A DNA stretch of 64,000 bases from JACPAP01 sp035287045 (GCA_035287045.1 DATECF010000256.1:1-64000), one strand, 5' to 3'; positions 43,163-51,956 are shown, counted from the stretch's first letter. Translations and numbers: made by a program. Notes: generated by a model from the letters alone, not told the origin.

Positions 43163-43992
43163 CGGGACTCTTGATCGCGCTGGCGGCCGTACTGGCGTAC
43201 ACCTACGGCAGCCTGCACATCATGAAGCAGTACGAGCGGGCCGTCAGCTTCTTCCTGGGCAGGTATTGGGGCACCAAAGGGCCGGGCCTGATTTTCGTCC
43301 CCGCGTTTTTCGCCAAGCTCCAGCGCGTATCGCTCCGGATCATCGCCATGGACATCCCGCCGCAGGACGTCATCACCCGGGACAACGTGTCGGTCAAGGT
43401 GAACGCGGTACTGTACATGCGGGTGAAGCACCCCGACCGGGCGGTCATCGAGGTCGAGAACTTCGTCTACGCCACCAGCCAGCTGGCCCAAACCACCTTG
43501 CGCAGCGTGCTGGGCGAGGTGGAGCTGGATCAGCTGCTGGCGGACCGGGAGAAGATCAACGGCATCTTGAAGCGCATCGTGGACGAGCGCACCGAGCCGT
43601 GGGGCATCGAGGTGTCGGCGGTTGAGGTCAAGGACGTGGACCTGCCCACCGAGATGAAACGGGCGATGGCGCGGCAGGCGGAGTCGGAGCGCGAACGGCG
43701 GGCCAAGGTGATCGCCGCCGAGGGCGAGTTCCAGGCGGCCGGGAAGCTGGCGCAGGCGGCCCAGGTGATCGGGACCCAACCCGCGACGCTGCAGCTGCGG
43801 TACCTCCAGACGCTGGTGGAGATCGCGACAGAGAACAACTCGCGCAGCATCATCATCCCCGTGCCGCTCGATCTGATCTCGCCCTTCCTCGAGATGGCGG
43901 TGCAGCGCCGAGACCAGACGGCCGCGCTCCCGGCGTCCACCGGCACGCCGCTTCCCAGCCCCGTACCGGCGGGGTCGCGGCAAACGACCTAA
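43159..43992 (+). CDS. SPFH/band 7 (slipin) membrane protein
   Basis: A 277-residue slipin/stomatin-like protein. One N-terminal membrane segment (LLIALAAVLAYTYGSLHI) precedes the band 7 domain (QYERAVSFFLGRYWGTKGPGL...ITRDNVSVKVNAVLYMRV). A helical stretch rich in Glu, Arg and Ala (RQAESERERRAKVIAAEGEFQA) drives oligomer formation. Such proteins organise membrane microdomains. ATG overlaps the thiolase stop (ATGA), so the start is well fixed. Confidence 0.9.
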   Translation: MTGLLIALAAVLAYTYGSLHIMKQYERAVSFFLGRYWGTKGPGLIFVPAFFAKLQRVSLRIIAMDIPPQDVITRDNVSVKVNAVLYMRVKHPDRAVIEVENFVYATSQLAQTTLRSVLGEVELDQLLADREKINGILKRIVDERTEPWGIEVSAVEVKDVDLPTEMKRAMARQAESERERRAKVIAAEGEFQAAGKLAQAAQVIGTQPATLQLRYLQTLVEIATENNSRSIIIPVPLDLISPFLEMAVQRRDQTAALPASTGTPLPSPVPAGSRQTT

Positions 43993-43999
43993 GGCCCGG

Positions 44000-44830
44000 A
44001 TGGCGGAAACGCTGCCGTCCGGCCCCCGCATCGACCGCGGCGCTCTGGAACGGATTGTCAAGCGCGCGGCGGAGCTTCAGGCTGGCGAGCGGGACATCGG
44101 CGAGGGACTGACCGAGCAGGAGTTGTACGCGCTGGGCCAGGACGTGGGGATCGGCGACCGATACCTCCGTCAGGCGCTGCTGGAAGAGCAGACCCGGGCC
44201 GTCACCGAGACCGAGCGGGGACTCCTGATCTGGCTCGCGGGGCCACGGCGGGTGGCGGCCGCCCGGACCATCCCCCGCCCCCGGCCGGACGTCGAGCCCA
44301 TGATGCACGATTGGATGACGGAAGGAGAACTGCTCCAGGTGAAGCGGCGGTATCCGGAGCAGACCACCTGGGAGCCGCAGCAGGGCGCCTACGCGTCGCT
44401 CAAGCGCGCGTTTGGCTCCCGAGGCCGGCGCTACGTGCTGGGCCGGGCGCGGGAGGTGGCGGGAGCGGTGACCGCGGTGGACGCGCGGACCTGTCACGTC
44501 CAGTTGGTGGCCGATGTCGGTAACGCCTTCAACGAGCAGGTGACCGGGGCAGCCGTCCTCGGCGCGTCCGGCGCGGTAGGCACCGGCGTCGCTCTGGCCG
44601 TGGGCGTCATGGTGCCGGTGGCGATCATCCCGGTGGCGATCTGCGGCGCCCTGGCGGTGGGCGTGGCGCGCCGGCAGCGCCAGCGGGCCGCCGAGGCCTC
44701 GGTGGCGCTGGAACAGGTGCTGGACCGGCTGGAGCACGGCGAGCTGGACCCGCGCCGCGCGGCCGGACCGGCGGGGACCAGTCCCCTGGTGCGCGTGGCG
44801 GAAGAGATTCGCCGCGCCTTCAATCCATGA
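44000..44830 (+). CDS. Hypothetical membrane protein
   Basis: A 276-residue protein. The first ~165 residues are soluble and acidic-helical (LERIVKRAAELQAGERDIGEGLTEQELYAL is SHOCT-like in style). Two closely spaced hydrophobic segments follow (residues ~185-225, GAVGTGVALAVGVMVPVAIIPVAICGALAVGVA), then a short helical tail. Begins 7 bases after the SPFH gene and is probably co-transcribed. Family not recognised. Confidence 0.65.
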   Translation: MAETLPSGPRIDRGALERIVKRAAELQAGERDIGEGLTEQELYALGQDVGIGDRYLRQALLEEQTRAVTETERGLLIWLAGPRRVAAARTIPRPRPDVEPMMHDWMTEGELLQVKRRYPEQTTWEPQQGAYASLKRAFGSRGRRYVLGRAREVAGAVTAVDARTCHVQLVADVGNAFNEQVTGAAVLGASGAVGTGVALAVGVMVPVAIIPVAICGALAVGVARRQRQRAAEASVALEQVLDRLEHGELDPRRAAGPAGTSPLVRVAEEIRRAFNP

Positions 44831-44871
44831 TGCGCCGTGGGCGCGCGAACCTTTACACCTCTTAGACTACG

Positions 44872-45759
44872 ATGGCCGACATCAAGACCGTAGGCGTGCT
44901 GGGATGCGGACTGATGGGCAGCGGCATCGCCCAGGTCGCGGCGCAGGCTGGGTATCGCACGATCGTCCGCGAGATATCCGACGCCCTGAATGACAGGGGC
45001 AAGGCCGGCATCACCAAGTCGCTGGACAAGTTCGTGGAGAAGGGCAAGCTGCCTCAGGCCGACCGGGACGCGACCCTGGGCCGCCTCTCGTTCACCACCA
45101 AGGTGAGCGACCTCGCGTCCTGCGACATCGTGATCGAGGCCGTCACGGAAGACCTCGAGACCAAGAACGCCCTGTGGAAGGAGCTGGACGGCCGGTGCGG
45201 GGCCGAGACCATCTTCGCCTCCAACACCTCCAGCCTGACCATCGCGGCGATGGCGGCCGCCACCATGCGGCCGGACCGGTTCGTGGGGCTCCATTTCTTC
45301 AATCCGGTGCCGCTCATGAAGCTGGTGGAGGTGGTGCGGACCGTGACCACCAGCACCGGGACGTTCGACCGGGCGTTTACGTTCGCCCGCTCGCTCGGCA
45401 AGGAGCCCATCGCGGCAAAGGACAACTCCGGTTTCATCGTCAACCTGCTGCTGGTGCCCTACCTGCTGGACGCGATTCGGGCGCTGGAGCACGGCGTGGG
45501 AAGCGTGCCGGACCTGGACCAGGGCATGGTCCTGGGCTGTGGGTATCCAATGGGCCCGTTCACGCTGCTGGACTTCGTGGGACTGGACACCACGTACAAG
45601 ATCGCCGAGATCATGTTCACGGAGTATCGTGAGGCCCGATATGCGCCCCCGCCGTTGCTCAAGCGCATGGTGCTGGCGGGGATGTACGGTAAGAAGTCCG
45701 GCAAGGGGTTTTATGACTATTCCACCACTCCACCCTCTGTGACCCAACTGGGACTCTGA
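44872..45759 (+). CDS. 3-hydroxyacyl-CoA (3-hydroxybutyryl-CoA) dehydrogenase
   Basis: A 295-residue NAD-dependent enzyme. VGVLGCGLMGSGIAQVAA is the dinucleotide-binding loop. SNTSSLTI, LHFFNPVPLMKLVEVV with the catalytic His, and DNSGFIVN are family motifs. The C-terminal domain ends in KSGKGFYDY. It oxidises L-3-hydroxyacyl-CoA or runs in reverse in butyrate-like pathways, using products of the nearby thiolase. Confidence 0.93.
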   Translation: MADIKTVGVLGCGLMGSGIAQVAAQAGYRTIVREISDALNDRGKAGITKSLDKFVEKGKLPQADRDATLGRLSFTTKVSDLASCDIVIEAVTEDLETKNALWKELDGRCGAETIFASNTSSLTIAAMAAATMRPDRFVGLHFFNPVPLMKLVEVVRTVTTSTGTFDRAFTFARSLGKEPIAAKDNSGFIVNLLLVPYLLDAIRALEHGVGSVPDLDQGMVLGCGYPMGPFTLLDFVGLDTTYKIAEIMFTEYREARYAPPPLLKRMVLAGMYGKKSGKGFYDYSTTPPSVTQLGL

Positions 45760-45760
45760 C

Positions 45761-46351
45761 ATGCTCTTTGACACCGCAGCGGAATGGCACGCGGCGATCA
45801 ACGATCTGCCGCCGGCGTTGTTGCTGGTCTCAGTGATCTTCGACTGGGTGGGGAGCGCCACCAAGCGGGATTCCCTCAAGGCCGCGGGGTTCTGGACGCT
45901 GGTGGCCGGCGCGGCCGGCGCGGTGCTCTCCGTAGCGTCCGGCCTCCGAGCGGAAGGGACCATCGAGCACGGCGAGACCGTGCACCTCGTCATGGAGCGG
46001 CACGAGACGTTCGCCATCGCCGTAACGGTGGCGTTCGCCCTGCTGGCGGGATGGCGCATCTGGCGGAAAGGCGTACTGGGGCCGCAGGAGCGTCCGACGT
46101 ACTTGTTCGCGGCCACGGTGGGGGCGGCCGGCATCATCTACGTGGCGCACCTCGGTGGTACCATCGTGTTCCAGCACGCAGGCGGTATTCCCACGCCGGC
46201 CCTCCAGGAAGCGCTCGCCGAGCGCACCCAGGAGCACGAGCATGCGCCGGGCGAAGAGCATGGGGAGACGGCACCGGCGGACACGGCGGCCGCCAAGGCC
46301 GATACGGGGCACGCCCATGCACCTGGAACACCGCCCCATGAGCACGACTAA
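45761..46351 (+). CDS. DUF2231-like membrane protein with His-rich tail
   Basis: A 196-residue protein with about four hydrophobic segments (AINDLPPALLLVSVIFDWVGSA, FWTLVAGAAGAVLSVASG, AIAVTVAFALLAGWRIW, AATVGAAGIIYVAHLGG). HETFAI and the paired His residues resemble DUF2231 proteins. The last ~45 residues are rich in His, Glu and Ala (EHEHAPGEEH, GHAHAPGTPPHEHD), possibly metal-binding. Begins 1 base after the dehydrogenase stop. Confidence 0.7.
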   Translation: MLFDTAAEWHAAINDLPPALLLVSVIFDWVGSATKRDSLKAAGFWTLVAGAAGAVLSVASGLRAEGTIEHGETVHLVMERHETFAIAVTVAFALLAGWRIWRKGVLGPQERPTYLFAATVGAAGIIYVAHLGGTIVFQHAGGIPTPALQEALAERTQEHEHAPGEEHGETAPADTAAAKADTGHAHAPGTPPHEHD

Positions 46352-46820
46352 TGCGGGCACGGTGCGGCTGGCGCAGGCCTTGGCCGCCGTGGGGGTCGCC
46401 TGTACCGCTGTGGGTACCCGGCCGCATTTTGGGCCTATGCCGGGAGCGGTGGTGGACACGCTGGGTGCCGGCCCGGGAACGGTGATCGGCGCGCTGGCGT
46501 CGGAGCTGGAGACGCTCGGACTCCGGGTCCGGGCGGTGAGCCAGGCCGAGGGGTATCTGGAGACGTCCTGGTTCGACCCAACGACCGGGCGGTCCGTGGG
46601 CCAGGAGCACCGGCGCACGGGGCAGGTCTATCGGATGCGGGCCTACGCCGACTCGGTGCCGCCGACGCGAAGCGAGCTCACGCTGGAGACGGTCTTCCGC
46701 CGCTGGGCCGATCCCTCGTCCACGGGGCGGGAAGACGAAACCATCACCCCGCCGGGACACCCGGGCGACTCGCTGACGCAGCGGGTGCTGGAGAACCTCA
46801 AGGAGCGGTTTCCGAAATGA
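46338..46820 (+). CDS. Hypothetical 160-residue protein
   Basis: A small protein with a weakly hydrophobic N-terminus (AQALAAVGVACTAVG) that may be a signal. A mixed alpha/beta body follows (GPGTVIGALASELETLGLRVRAVSQAEGYLETSWFD), similar in pattern to outer-membrane assembly lipoproteins with a BON-like or DUF-type fold. No family is assigned. ATG 46338 overlaps the preceding gene by 14 bases. Confidence 0.6.
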   Translation: MSTTNAGTVRLAQALAAVGVACTAVGTRPHFGPMPGAVVDTLGAGPGTVIGALASELETLGLRVRAVSQAEGYLETSWFDPTTGRSVGQEHRRTGQVYRMRAYADSVPPTRSELTLETVFRRWADPSSTGREDETITPPGHPGDSLTQRVLENLKERFPK

Positions 46821-46825
46821 GTCGT

Positions 46826-46857
46826 GGATGGACGGGGATGGAGGGGGACGGCGGACG
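46826..46857. repeat. Purine-rich repeat fragment
   Basis: GGATGGACGGGGATGGAGGG-type sequence, related to the purine arm of the elements at 40565 and 47917. It provides the GGAGGGGG ribosome binding site of the next gene. Confidence 0.4.
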
Positions 46858-47901
46858 ATGGGACCGGTGACCACGGTACCGGTTTCGCCCGAGGCCGACC
46901 GGGCCTACTGCCACGGGATACTCCCCAAGGTCTCGCGAACCTTTGCCTTGTGCATCCCGCTCCTCCCGTCGGGCCTCGACTACGCCACGCTGGTTGCCTA
47001 TCTGGTCTGCCGGGTGGCCGACACCATTGAAGACGCCGTTGCTCTGGCTCCGGACACCAAGGCATCGCTGTTGAGCGCCTGGGCGCGGGCGCTGGAGGAG
47101 GGCAACCCGGACGAGAGCCTCCTCGGCACCGCCTTCCCCACCCCCGCCGGCGACGACGAACGGTTGGTGAACGATGCCGACGTGGTACTGCGCGAGTTCC
47201 GGCGGCTGCCGCCGTCCCACCGGGACGCGGTGCGACCCTGGGTCCGCGAGATGTGCGCCGGGATGGCCGAATTCGTGCGACGGCCGCCCGGCGGCATCGG
47301 GACCGTGGAGGACCTGGATCGCTATACCTATTATGTCGCCGGCACCGTGGGCCATCTCCTGACCCGGTTGTTCCGGCTGCACGACCCCAGGCCGGCGGCG
47401 GGGCGGTATGAGCGGCTGGAGGCGCTGGCCACCAGCTTCGGGCGGGGACTGCAGCTCACCAACATCATCAAGGACGTGGCCGACGATCGCCGGCGTGGCT
47501 TCAGCTTCATTCCGCGCCAGTTGTGCCTGCTTGCCGGCATCCGCCCGGAAGATCTCCAGGACGAGCGGCACCGCGGCGAGGCGCGGCGCGTGGTCCTGAC
47601 CCTGATCGAGAAGGCCAAACGCCATCTGACCGACGCCCTGGCCTACAGCACGACGCTGCCCCGAAGGCGCTACGGTGTGAGGCTGTTCTGCCTCACGTCG
47701 CTGTTCTTCGCGGTCCGCACGCTCCGGCTGGCGGAGCGCGACGCCCACCTGCTCGATCCGGCGCACAAGGTCAAGATCAGCCGCGCCGATGTCTATCGGA
47801 CGCTGGCGGCCACCCGGCTCGTCGCGCCCAGCAACCATATGGTGCGCGCCTATTTTCGGCTGCTGGCCGGTGCCGGTTGGCCGGCGGCGGCGACGGCGTG
47901 A
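46858..47901 (+). CDS. Squalene/phytoene synthase
   Basis: A 347-residue head-to-head prenyl synthase. The first Asp-rich motif is VCRVADTIED near residue 62. RTFALCIPLL precedes it, and the second Asp-rich motif is GLQLTNIIKDVADD near residue 208. The sequence joins two farnesyl or geranylgeranyl diphosphates to squalene or phytoene; no desaturase or hopene cyclase is adjacent, so the product is undecided. ATG 46858 has GGAGGGGG upstream. The two-motif set argues for an active enzyme. Confidence 0.9.
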   Translation: MGPVTTVPVSPEADRAYCHGILPKVSRTFALCIPLLPSGLDYATLVAYLVCRVADTIEDAVALAPDTKASLLSAWARALEEGNPDESLLGTAFPTPAGDDERLVNDADVVLREFRRLPPSHRDAVRPWVREMCAGMAEFVRRPPGGIGTVEDLDRYTYYVAGTVGHLLTRLFRLHDPRPAAGRYERLEALATSFGRGLQLTNIIKDVADDRRRGFSFIPRQLCLLAGIRPEDLQDERHRGEARRVVLTLIEKAKRHLTDALAYSTTLPRRRYGVRLFCLTSLFFAVRTLRLAERDAHLLDPAHKVKISRADVYRTLAATRLVAPSNHMVRAYFRLLAGAGWPAAATA

Positions 47902-47916
47902 CGCTACCCGGCGTGC

Positions 47917-48000
47917 TCCCCATCCCCCTCCATCCCCTTCCATCCCCTTCCATCCCCCAGGGGGATGAAGGGCGATGGAGGACGATGGAGGAGGATGGAC
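47917..48000. repeat. Inverted CATCCCC / GGGGATG repeat element
   Basis: Four to five tandem CCATCCCC[CT]T units are followed by GGGGATGAAGGGCGATGGAGG-like purine units, giving a large imperfect palindrome that fills the gap before thyA. Positions 47977-47998 share 21 of 22 bases with the complement of 40570-40591. Confidence 0.55.
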
Positions 48001-48004
48001 GGCG

Positions 48005-48799
48005 ATGAAGCAGTACCTCGACCTCCTCCGCCACATCCTCGACCACGGGCGGCCCAAAGACGATCGCACGGGAACCGGCACGCTCAGTGTGTTCGGTCAC
48101 CAGACGCGTTACGACCTGGGGAACGGATTCCCCCTGCTCACCACCAAGAAGCTGCACTTCAAGTCCATCGCGTACGAGCTGCTTTGGTTCCTCCGGGGTG
48201 ACACCAACGTCCGTTTCTTGAGGGAGCACGGCGTCACCATCTGGGACGAATGGGCGGACGAGCAGGGCGAGCTCGGGCCCGTCTACGGATACCAGTGGCG
48301 GTCCTGGCCCGCGCCGGACGGGCGCCACATCGACCAGATCGCCGCCGTGGTGGAGCAGATCCGCCAGAGCCCCAACTCCCGGCGCCTCATGGTCAGCGCG
48401 TGGAACGTGGCGGACATCCCCCGCATGGCCCTGGCGCCCTGCCACGTGCTGTTCCAGTTCTACGTGGTGGCCGGCCGGTTATCGTGCCAGATGTACCAGC
48501 GGAGTGCGGACGTCTTCCTGGGCGTCCCGTTCAACATCGCGTCGTACGCATTGCTCACCCGGATGGTGGCGCAGGTGACCGGCCTAGCGCCCGGCGAGTT
48601 GGTGCACACGCTGGGCGATGCGCATCTCTACGTGAACCACGTGGAGCAGGCCCGGCTGCAGCTCACCCGCGAGCCTCGGCCCCTGCCCACACTGCGGCTC
48701 AACCCCGACATCCCCGACCTGCCGGCGTTCCAGTTCGAGGACCTGGTGCTGGAGGGCTACCAGCCGCACCCGCACATTCCGGCGAAGGTGGCCGTCTGA
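48005..48799 (+). CDS. thyA: Thymidylate synthase
   Basis: A 264-residue ThyA, the same length as the E. coli enzyme. It has catalytic Cys146 in LAPCHVLFQFYV, RRLMVSAWNVADIPRMAL before it, and DVFLGVPFNIASYALLTRM and NPDIPDLPAFQFED after it. It methylates dUMP using methylene-tetrahydrofolate. ATG 48005 starts in the usual MKQYLDLL. Followed by DHFR in a CTGA overlap, the classic partner that recycles dihydrofolate. Confidence 0.97.
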   Translation: MKQYLDLLRHILDHGRPKDDRTGTGTLSVFGHQTRYDLGNGFPLLTTKKLHFKSIAYELLWFLRGDTNVRFLREHGVTIWDEWADEQGELGPVYGYQWRSWPAPDGRHIDQIAAVVEQIRQSPNSRRLMVSAWNVADIPRMALAPCHVLFQFYVVAGRLSCQMYQRSADVFLGVPFNIASYALLTRMVAQVTGLAPGELVHTLGDAHLYVNHVEQARLQLTREPRPLPTLRLNPDIPDLPAFQFEDLVLEGYQPHPHIPAKVAV

Positions 48800-49293
48800 T
48801 CCTGTCGCTCATCGCCGCGATGGCCCAGAACCGGGTCATCGGGCGGGACAACGCACTCCCCTGGCACCTCCCCGCCGATCTCAAGCGATTCAAGGCGCTC
48901 ACCATGGGGCACTCGGTGATCCTGGGGCGGAGGACCTTTGACGCCATCGGGAAGGCGCTGCCGGGCCGCCGGTGGATCGTCCTCACGCGCGAACGTGATT
49001 GGCGTCACAAAGGGGTGGAGGTCGCGCACGACCTGGACCAGGCGGTCCGCACGGTGGCGCATGAGGCCGAGGTGTTCGTGGCTGGTGGCGCCGAGGTGTA
49101 CGCCCAGGCGCTGGAGCGGGCCGATCGCATCTATCTCACCGTGATTCACGCCCACATCGAAGGTGACGCGCGCTTTCCGGAGATGGTGCCGGCCGAATGG
49201 AGGCTGCTCGAGGACGAGCGGCACCCGGCCGACGAGCGGCACGCGCATCCCTTCAGCTTCCGGCGATACGAGCGCACGTCCAAGAGTCGCTGA
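48796..49293 (+). CDS. folA: Dihydrofolate reductase, probable CTG start
   Basis: A 165-residue DHFR. ILSLIAAMAQNRVIGRDNALPWHLPADLKRFK matches the family N-terminus, with Asp28 as the substrate acid (E. coli Asp27). GHSVILGRRTFDAIG and VFVAGGAEVY follow. There is no in-frame ATG, GTG or TTG where the fold must begin. CTG 48796 overlaps the thyA TGA as CTGA and has GAAGGTGG 4 bases upstream; CTG 48802 is an alternative. The first ATG (48820) would remove strand A. It reduces dihydrofolate produced by ThyA. Confidence 0.85.
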   Translation: MILSLIAAMAQNRVIGRDNALPWHLPADLKRFKALTMGHSVILGRRTFDAIGKALPGRRWIVLTRERDWRHKGVEVAHDLDQAVRTVAHEAEVFVAGGAEVYAQALERADRIYLTVIHAHIEGDARFPEMVPAEWRLLEDERHPADERHAHPFSFRRYERTSKSR

Positions 49294-49299
49294 ACCCTA

Positions 49300-49328
49300 T
49301 TGCATATCTTCTCATCATTTCTTATTCT
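49300..49328 (+). promoter_or_regulatory. sigma-70-like promoter
   Basis: TTGCAT, 17 bases, TATTCT in a rare A+T-rich patch directly after folA and 33 bases before ATG 49361. It is the best vegetative promoter seen in the window and starts the ATP-grasp/aminomutase operon. Confidence 0.6.
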
Positions 49329-49360
49329 GTTGCAACGCGAAATACTTGATCCGGAGCGCG

Positions 49361-50440
49361 ATGCGCTTAGGGCTCGCATACAACCAACGACCAACCGCGA
49401 TCAGTACGCGTCGCGACGCCGCTCTCTCCCCCCAAGCCCCCCTCACCACAGATCAATTCGTAGAATGGGACGAGCCTGAGACGATCGCCGCCGTCGCGGA
49501 TGCGTTAGGCGTCTTGGGCGACGTCATGCCGCTCGAAGCGATCGGTGACTTTCCCCGTCGGCTGGCGGAGGCGCGCGTCGACCTGCTGTTCAACATGGCG
49601 GAAGGCGTCGCGGGGCCCAGCCGCGAGGCGCACGTGCCCGCGATCGCCGAATTCCTCGGCGTCCCCTACACGGCCAGCGACCCGCTGACCCTGGCCATCG
49701 CGCTCCATAAGGGCCGCACCAAAGAGCTGCTGCGGCAGCGCGGCGTGCCGACGCCGCCGTTCCTGCTGCTCGAGTCGTTCGGCGACCTGTCGCGGCTGGA
49801 CGGCGTCGCGTATCCGCTGTTCCTCAAGCCGGCGTGGGAGGGCTCCTCCAAGGGGATCAGCGCCGCCAACCGGGTGGAGTCGCCGCGGGCCGCGAAGGCG
49901 CGCGCCGAGCATCTGCTGGCGTCGTATCACCAGCCGGTCCTGGCGGAAGCGTACCTGCCCGGTGAGGAATTCACGGTCGCGGTGCTGGGGAACCAGGACG
50001 ATGCCCGGTGCCTGCCGCTCATTCGGTATCGCTTCGAGACGCTGCCTCAGGGCGCGCTGCCGATCATGGGCTTCGAAGCGAAATGGGTGTGGGACACGCC
50101 CGACGCCTCGCTGGAGGTGCTGGAATGCCCGGCGGACATCGCCCCGGAGCCGGCCGAGCGGATCCAGGCCGTGGCACTCGCGGCCTATCGCGCCATCGGC
50201 TGCCGCGATTGGGGGCGGGTGGACGTCCGGCTGGACGCCGAGGGCGTTCCTAACGTGCTGGAGATCAATCCGCTGCCGGGGATCATTCCGGACCCGGCGG
50301 CGAACAGCTGCTTCCCGCGCGCCGCGGGGGCGGCGGGGCTGTCATACGCCGAGCTGATCCAGACCGTGGTGCGGATCGCCTGGCGGCGCATCGCGGGACG
50401 GGAGCTGGCGGTATCCACCCTAGCCGGAGTCGCCGGCTGA
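49361..50440 (+). CDS. ATP-grasp ligase, D-Ala-D-Ala-ligase-like
   Basis: A 359-residue ATP-grasp enzyme. The pre-ATP-grasp region has DLLFNMAEGVAGPSREAHVPAIAEFLGVPYTASDP, as in D-Ala-D-Ala ligases. The ATP-grasp fold has YPLFLKPAWEGSSKGIS, EAYLPGEEFTVAVLG and the metal-binding VLEINPLPG near residue 300. It would form an amide or peptide bond via an acyl phosphate. It does not look like cell-wall Ddl because neither partner is a cell-wall gene. GGAG lies 5 bases before the ATG. First gene of a four-gene operon. Confidence 0.88.
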   Translation: MRLGLAYNQRPTAISTRRDAALSPQAPLTTDQFVEWDEPETIAAVADALGVLGDVMPLEAIGDFPRRLAEARVDLLFNMAEGVAGPSREAHVPAIAEFLGVPYTASDPLTLAIALHKGRTKELLRQRGVPTPPFLLLESFGDLSRLDGVAYPLFLKPAWEGSSKGISAANRVESPRAAKARAEHLLASYHQPVLAEAYLPGEEFTVAVLGNQDDARCLPLIRYRFETLPQGALPIMGFEAKWVWDTPDASLEVLECPADIAPEPAERIQAVALAAYRAIGCRDWGRVDVRLDAEGVPNVLEINPLPGIIPDPAANSCFPRAAGAAGLSYAELIQTVVRIAWRRIAGRELAVSTLAGVAG

Positions 50441-51438
50441 GAGTCGCGATCCTGTACGACGGCGGCGCGAGCGACTGGAGCACGCAAGACATCCAGTCGG
50501 TGCTCGATCCGGTCAACCAGATCGGCGACCTCCTGTCATCGTTGGGCCATCGTGTGGTCCGCGTCCCGATGCACCACAACCTCAAGTGGTTGGATCACGT
50601 GCGCCGGTCCGACCTGGTGGTCAACCTCTGTGAGGGGATCGGCGGCGTGAGCCGCTGGGAGTGCATGGTGGCGGGGACGCTGGAGCTCACCGGTGTCCCG
50701 TTCACCGGCGCCGGATGCTGGACCATCACCACCTGCCACAACAAGTCCGTGGTCAACGCCCTGCTCCAGGCGGCCGGCCTGCCGGTCCCCCGGTGGCTGG
50801 TGCCGGTCGCCGGCAAAGTGCCGAGCGATTTCCCCCTGCCCGCCATCGTCAAGCCGGCGGCGGAGGACGCCAGCGTGGGTATCGACCAGGCCTCGGTGGT
50901 GACCAACCACCGGCAGCTCAAGCGGCGGGTGGCGTACGTCGAAAAGGAATACGGCTCCGCGCTGGTGCAGCAGTACATCGGCGGCCGGGAGTTCGCGGTG
51001 GGGATCGTGGGAAGCACCATCCTCCCGCTCTCGGAGATCGACTTCCGCGGCATGCCCGAGGGCACGTGGCCCATTCTGTCGTTCGACGCCAAGTGGACCA
51101 GCGGGTGTCCGGAGGACGTTGGGAGCCAGCCGGTGTGCCCGGCGCGGGTGGAGTCGTGGTTGGCCCGGCGGCTGCGGGCCGTGGCGCTGTCGGCGTGGCG
51201 GGCGGTGCGGGGGCAGGGCTACGGGCGGGTGGACCTCCGCGTGGACGCGTCCGGACAGCCGTGGATTCTCGAGGTGAACCCGAATCCGGACATCTCCGAC
51301 GACGCCGGCCTGTCGCGCATGGCGCAGGCCGCCGGCTGGTCGTACGACGACCTGATCCTGCGCATGGTGGAGCTGGCCCGGTCCACGGATCGCCGGCCCC
51401 CGGCCGAGGCGCCGCCGCTGGAGGTCCGCACCGCGTGA
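50437..51438 (+). CDS. Second ATP-grasp ligase, probable CTG start
   Basis: A 333-residue ATP-grasp protein. RVAILYDGGASDWSTQDIQSVLDP begins right at CTG 50437, inside a CTGA overlap with the upstream stop and with GGAG 7 bases before it. The next candidate, GTG 50500, would cut off the first strand and loop. SDLVVNLCEGIGGVSRWE, FTGAGC, PAIVKPAAEDASVGI, VQQYIGGREFAVGIVG and WILEVNPNPDIS complete the fold. It is a paralogue of the preceding ligase, so two successive amide-bond steps are plausible. Confidence 0.85.
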   Translation: MRVAILYDGGASDWSTQDIQSVLDPVNQIGDLLSSLGHRVVRVPMHHNLKWLDHVRRSDLVVNLCEGIGGVSRWECMVAGTLELTGVPFTGAGCWTITTCHNKSVVNALLQAAGLPVPRWLVPVAGKVPSDFPLPAIVKPAAEDASVGIDQASVVTNHRQLKRRVAYVEKEYGSALVQQYIGGREFAVGIVGSTILPLSEIDFRGMPEGTWPILSFDAKWTSGCPEDVGSQPVCPARVESWLARRLRAVALSAWRAVRGQGYGRVDLRVDASGQPWILEVNPNPDISDDAGLSRMAQAAGWSYDDLILRMVELARSTDRRPPAEAPPLEVRTA

Positions 51439-51956
51439 GCGTCTCGGCCCCCCCTCTCACGCTCCGGCCCCCCCGCCCGAGCGATCGGAGCCGCGTGGCC
51501 CGGATCGTGCGCGCCACCGGCGTGTTCCGCCCCGCGGAGGTGGACATCGCGCTGGAGGTGTTCGACGGCGCCACGGCCAAACCCGGCGTGGATTACCACG
51601 CCCTGGGCGCGTACGACGACGCCGATCAGCTCATCGGATTCGCCTGCTACGGCGCTACGCCCGGCACCGAGGCTACCTGGGACCTGTACTGGATCGCCGT
51701 GGATCCCGGCATTCACCACCGCGGCGTTGGCCGCGCCCTGATGGCGGCCTGCGAGCGCGCGATCGCGGAGGCCGGTGGCCAGCTGGTGGTGGTGGAGACG
51801 TCGTCGCGACCGGATTACGACTCGACGCGTGCGTTTTACCAGGCGCTGGCGTACGGGGCAACGGCGCGCATCCCTGACTTCTACGCGCCGCACGACGACC
51901 TCGTCGTGTACACCAAGCGGTTGGTTCCCTCTACCAGAGAACGACCACATGGCTGA
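51435..51956 (+). CDS. GNAT acetyltransferase
   Basis: A 173-residue GNAT. LIGFACYGATPGTEATWDLYWIAVDPGIHHRGVGRAL contains beta4 and the acetyl-CoA loop HHRGVGRAL near residue 95. VVVETSSRPDYDSTRAFYQALAYG is the C-terminal half. It starts at GTG in a GTGA overlap and overlaps the aminomutase by 8 bases. Given the next gene, acetylation of beta-lysine (as by AblB) or of a peptide is a reasonable guess, but it is shorter than typical AblB and not clearly that family. Confidence 0.85.
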   Translation: MSVSAPPLTLRPPRPSDRSRVARIVRATGVFRPAEVDIALEVFDGATAKPGVDYHALGAYDDADQLIGFACYGATPGTEATWDLYWIAVDPGIHHRGVGRALMAACERAIAEAGGQLVVVETSSRPDYDSTRAFYQALAYGATARIPDFYAPHDDLVVYTKRLVPSTRERPHG

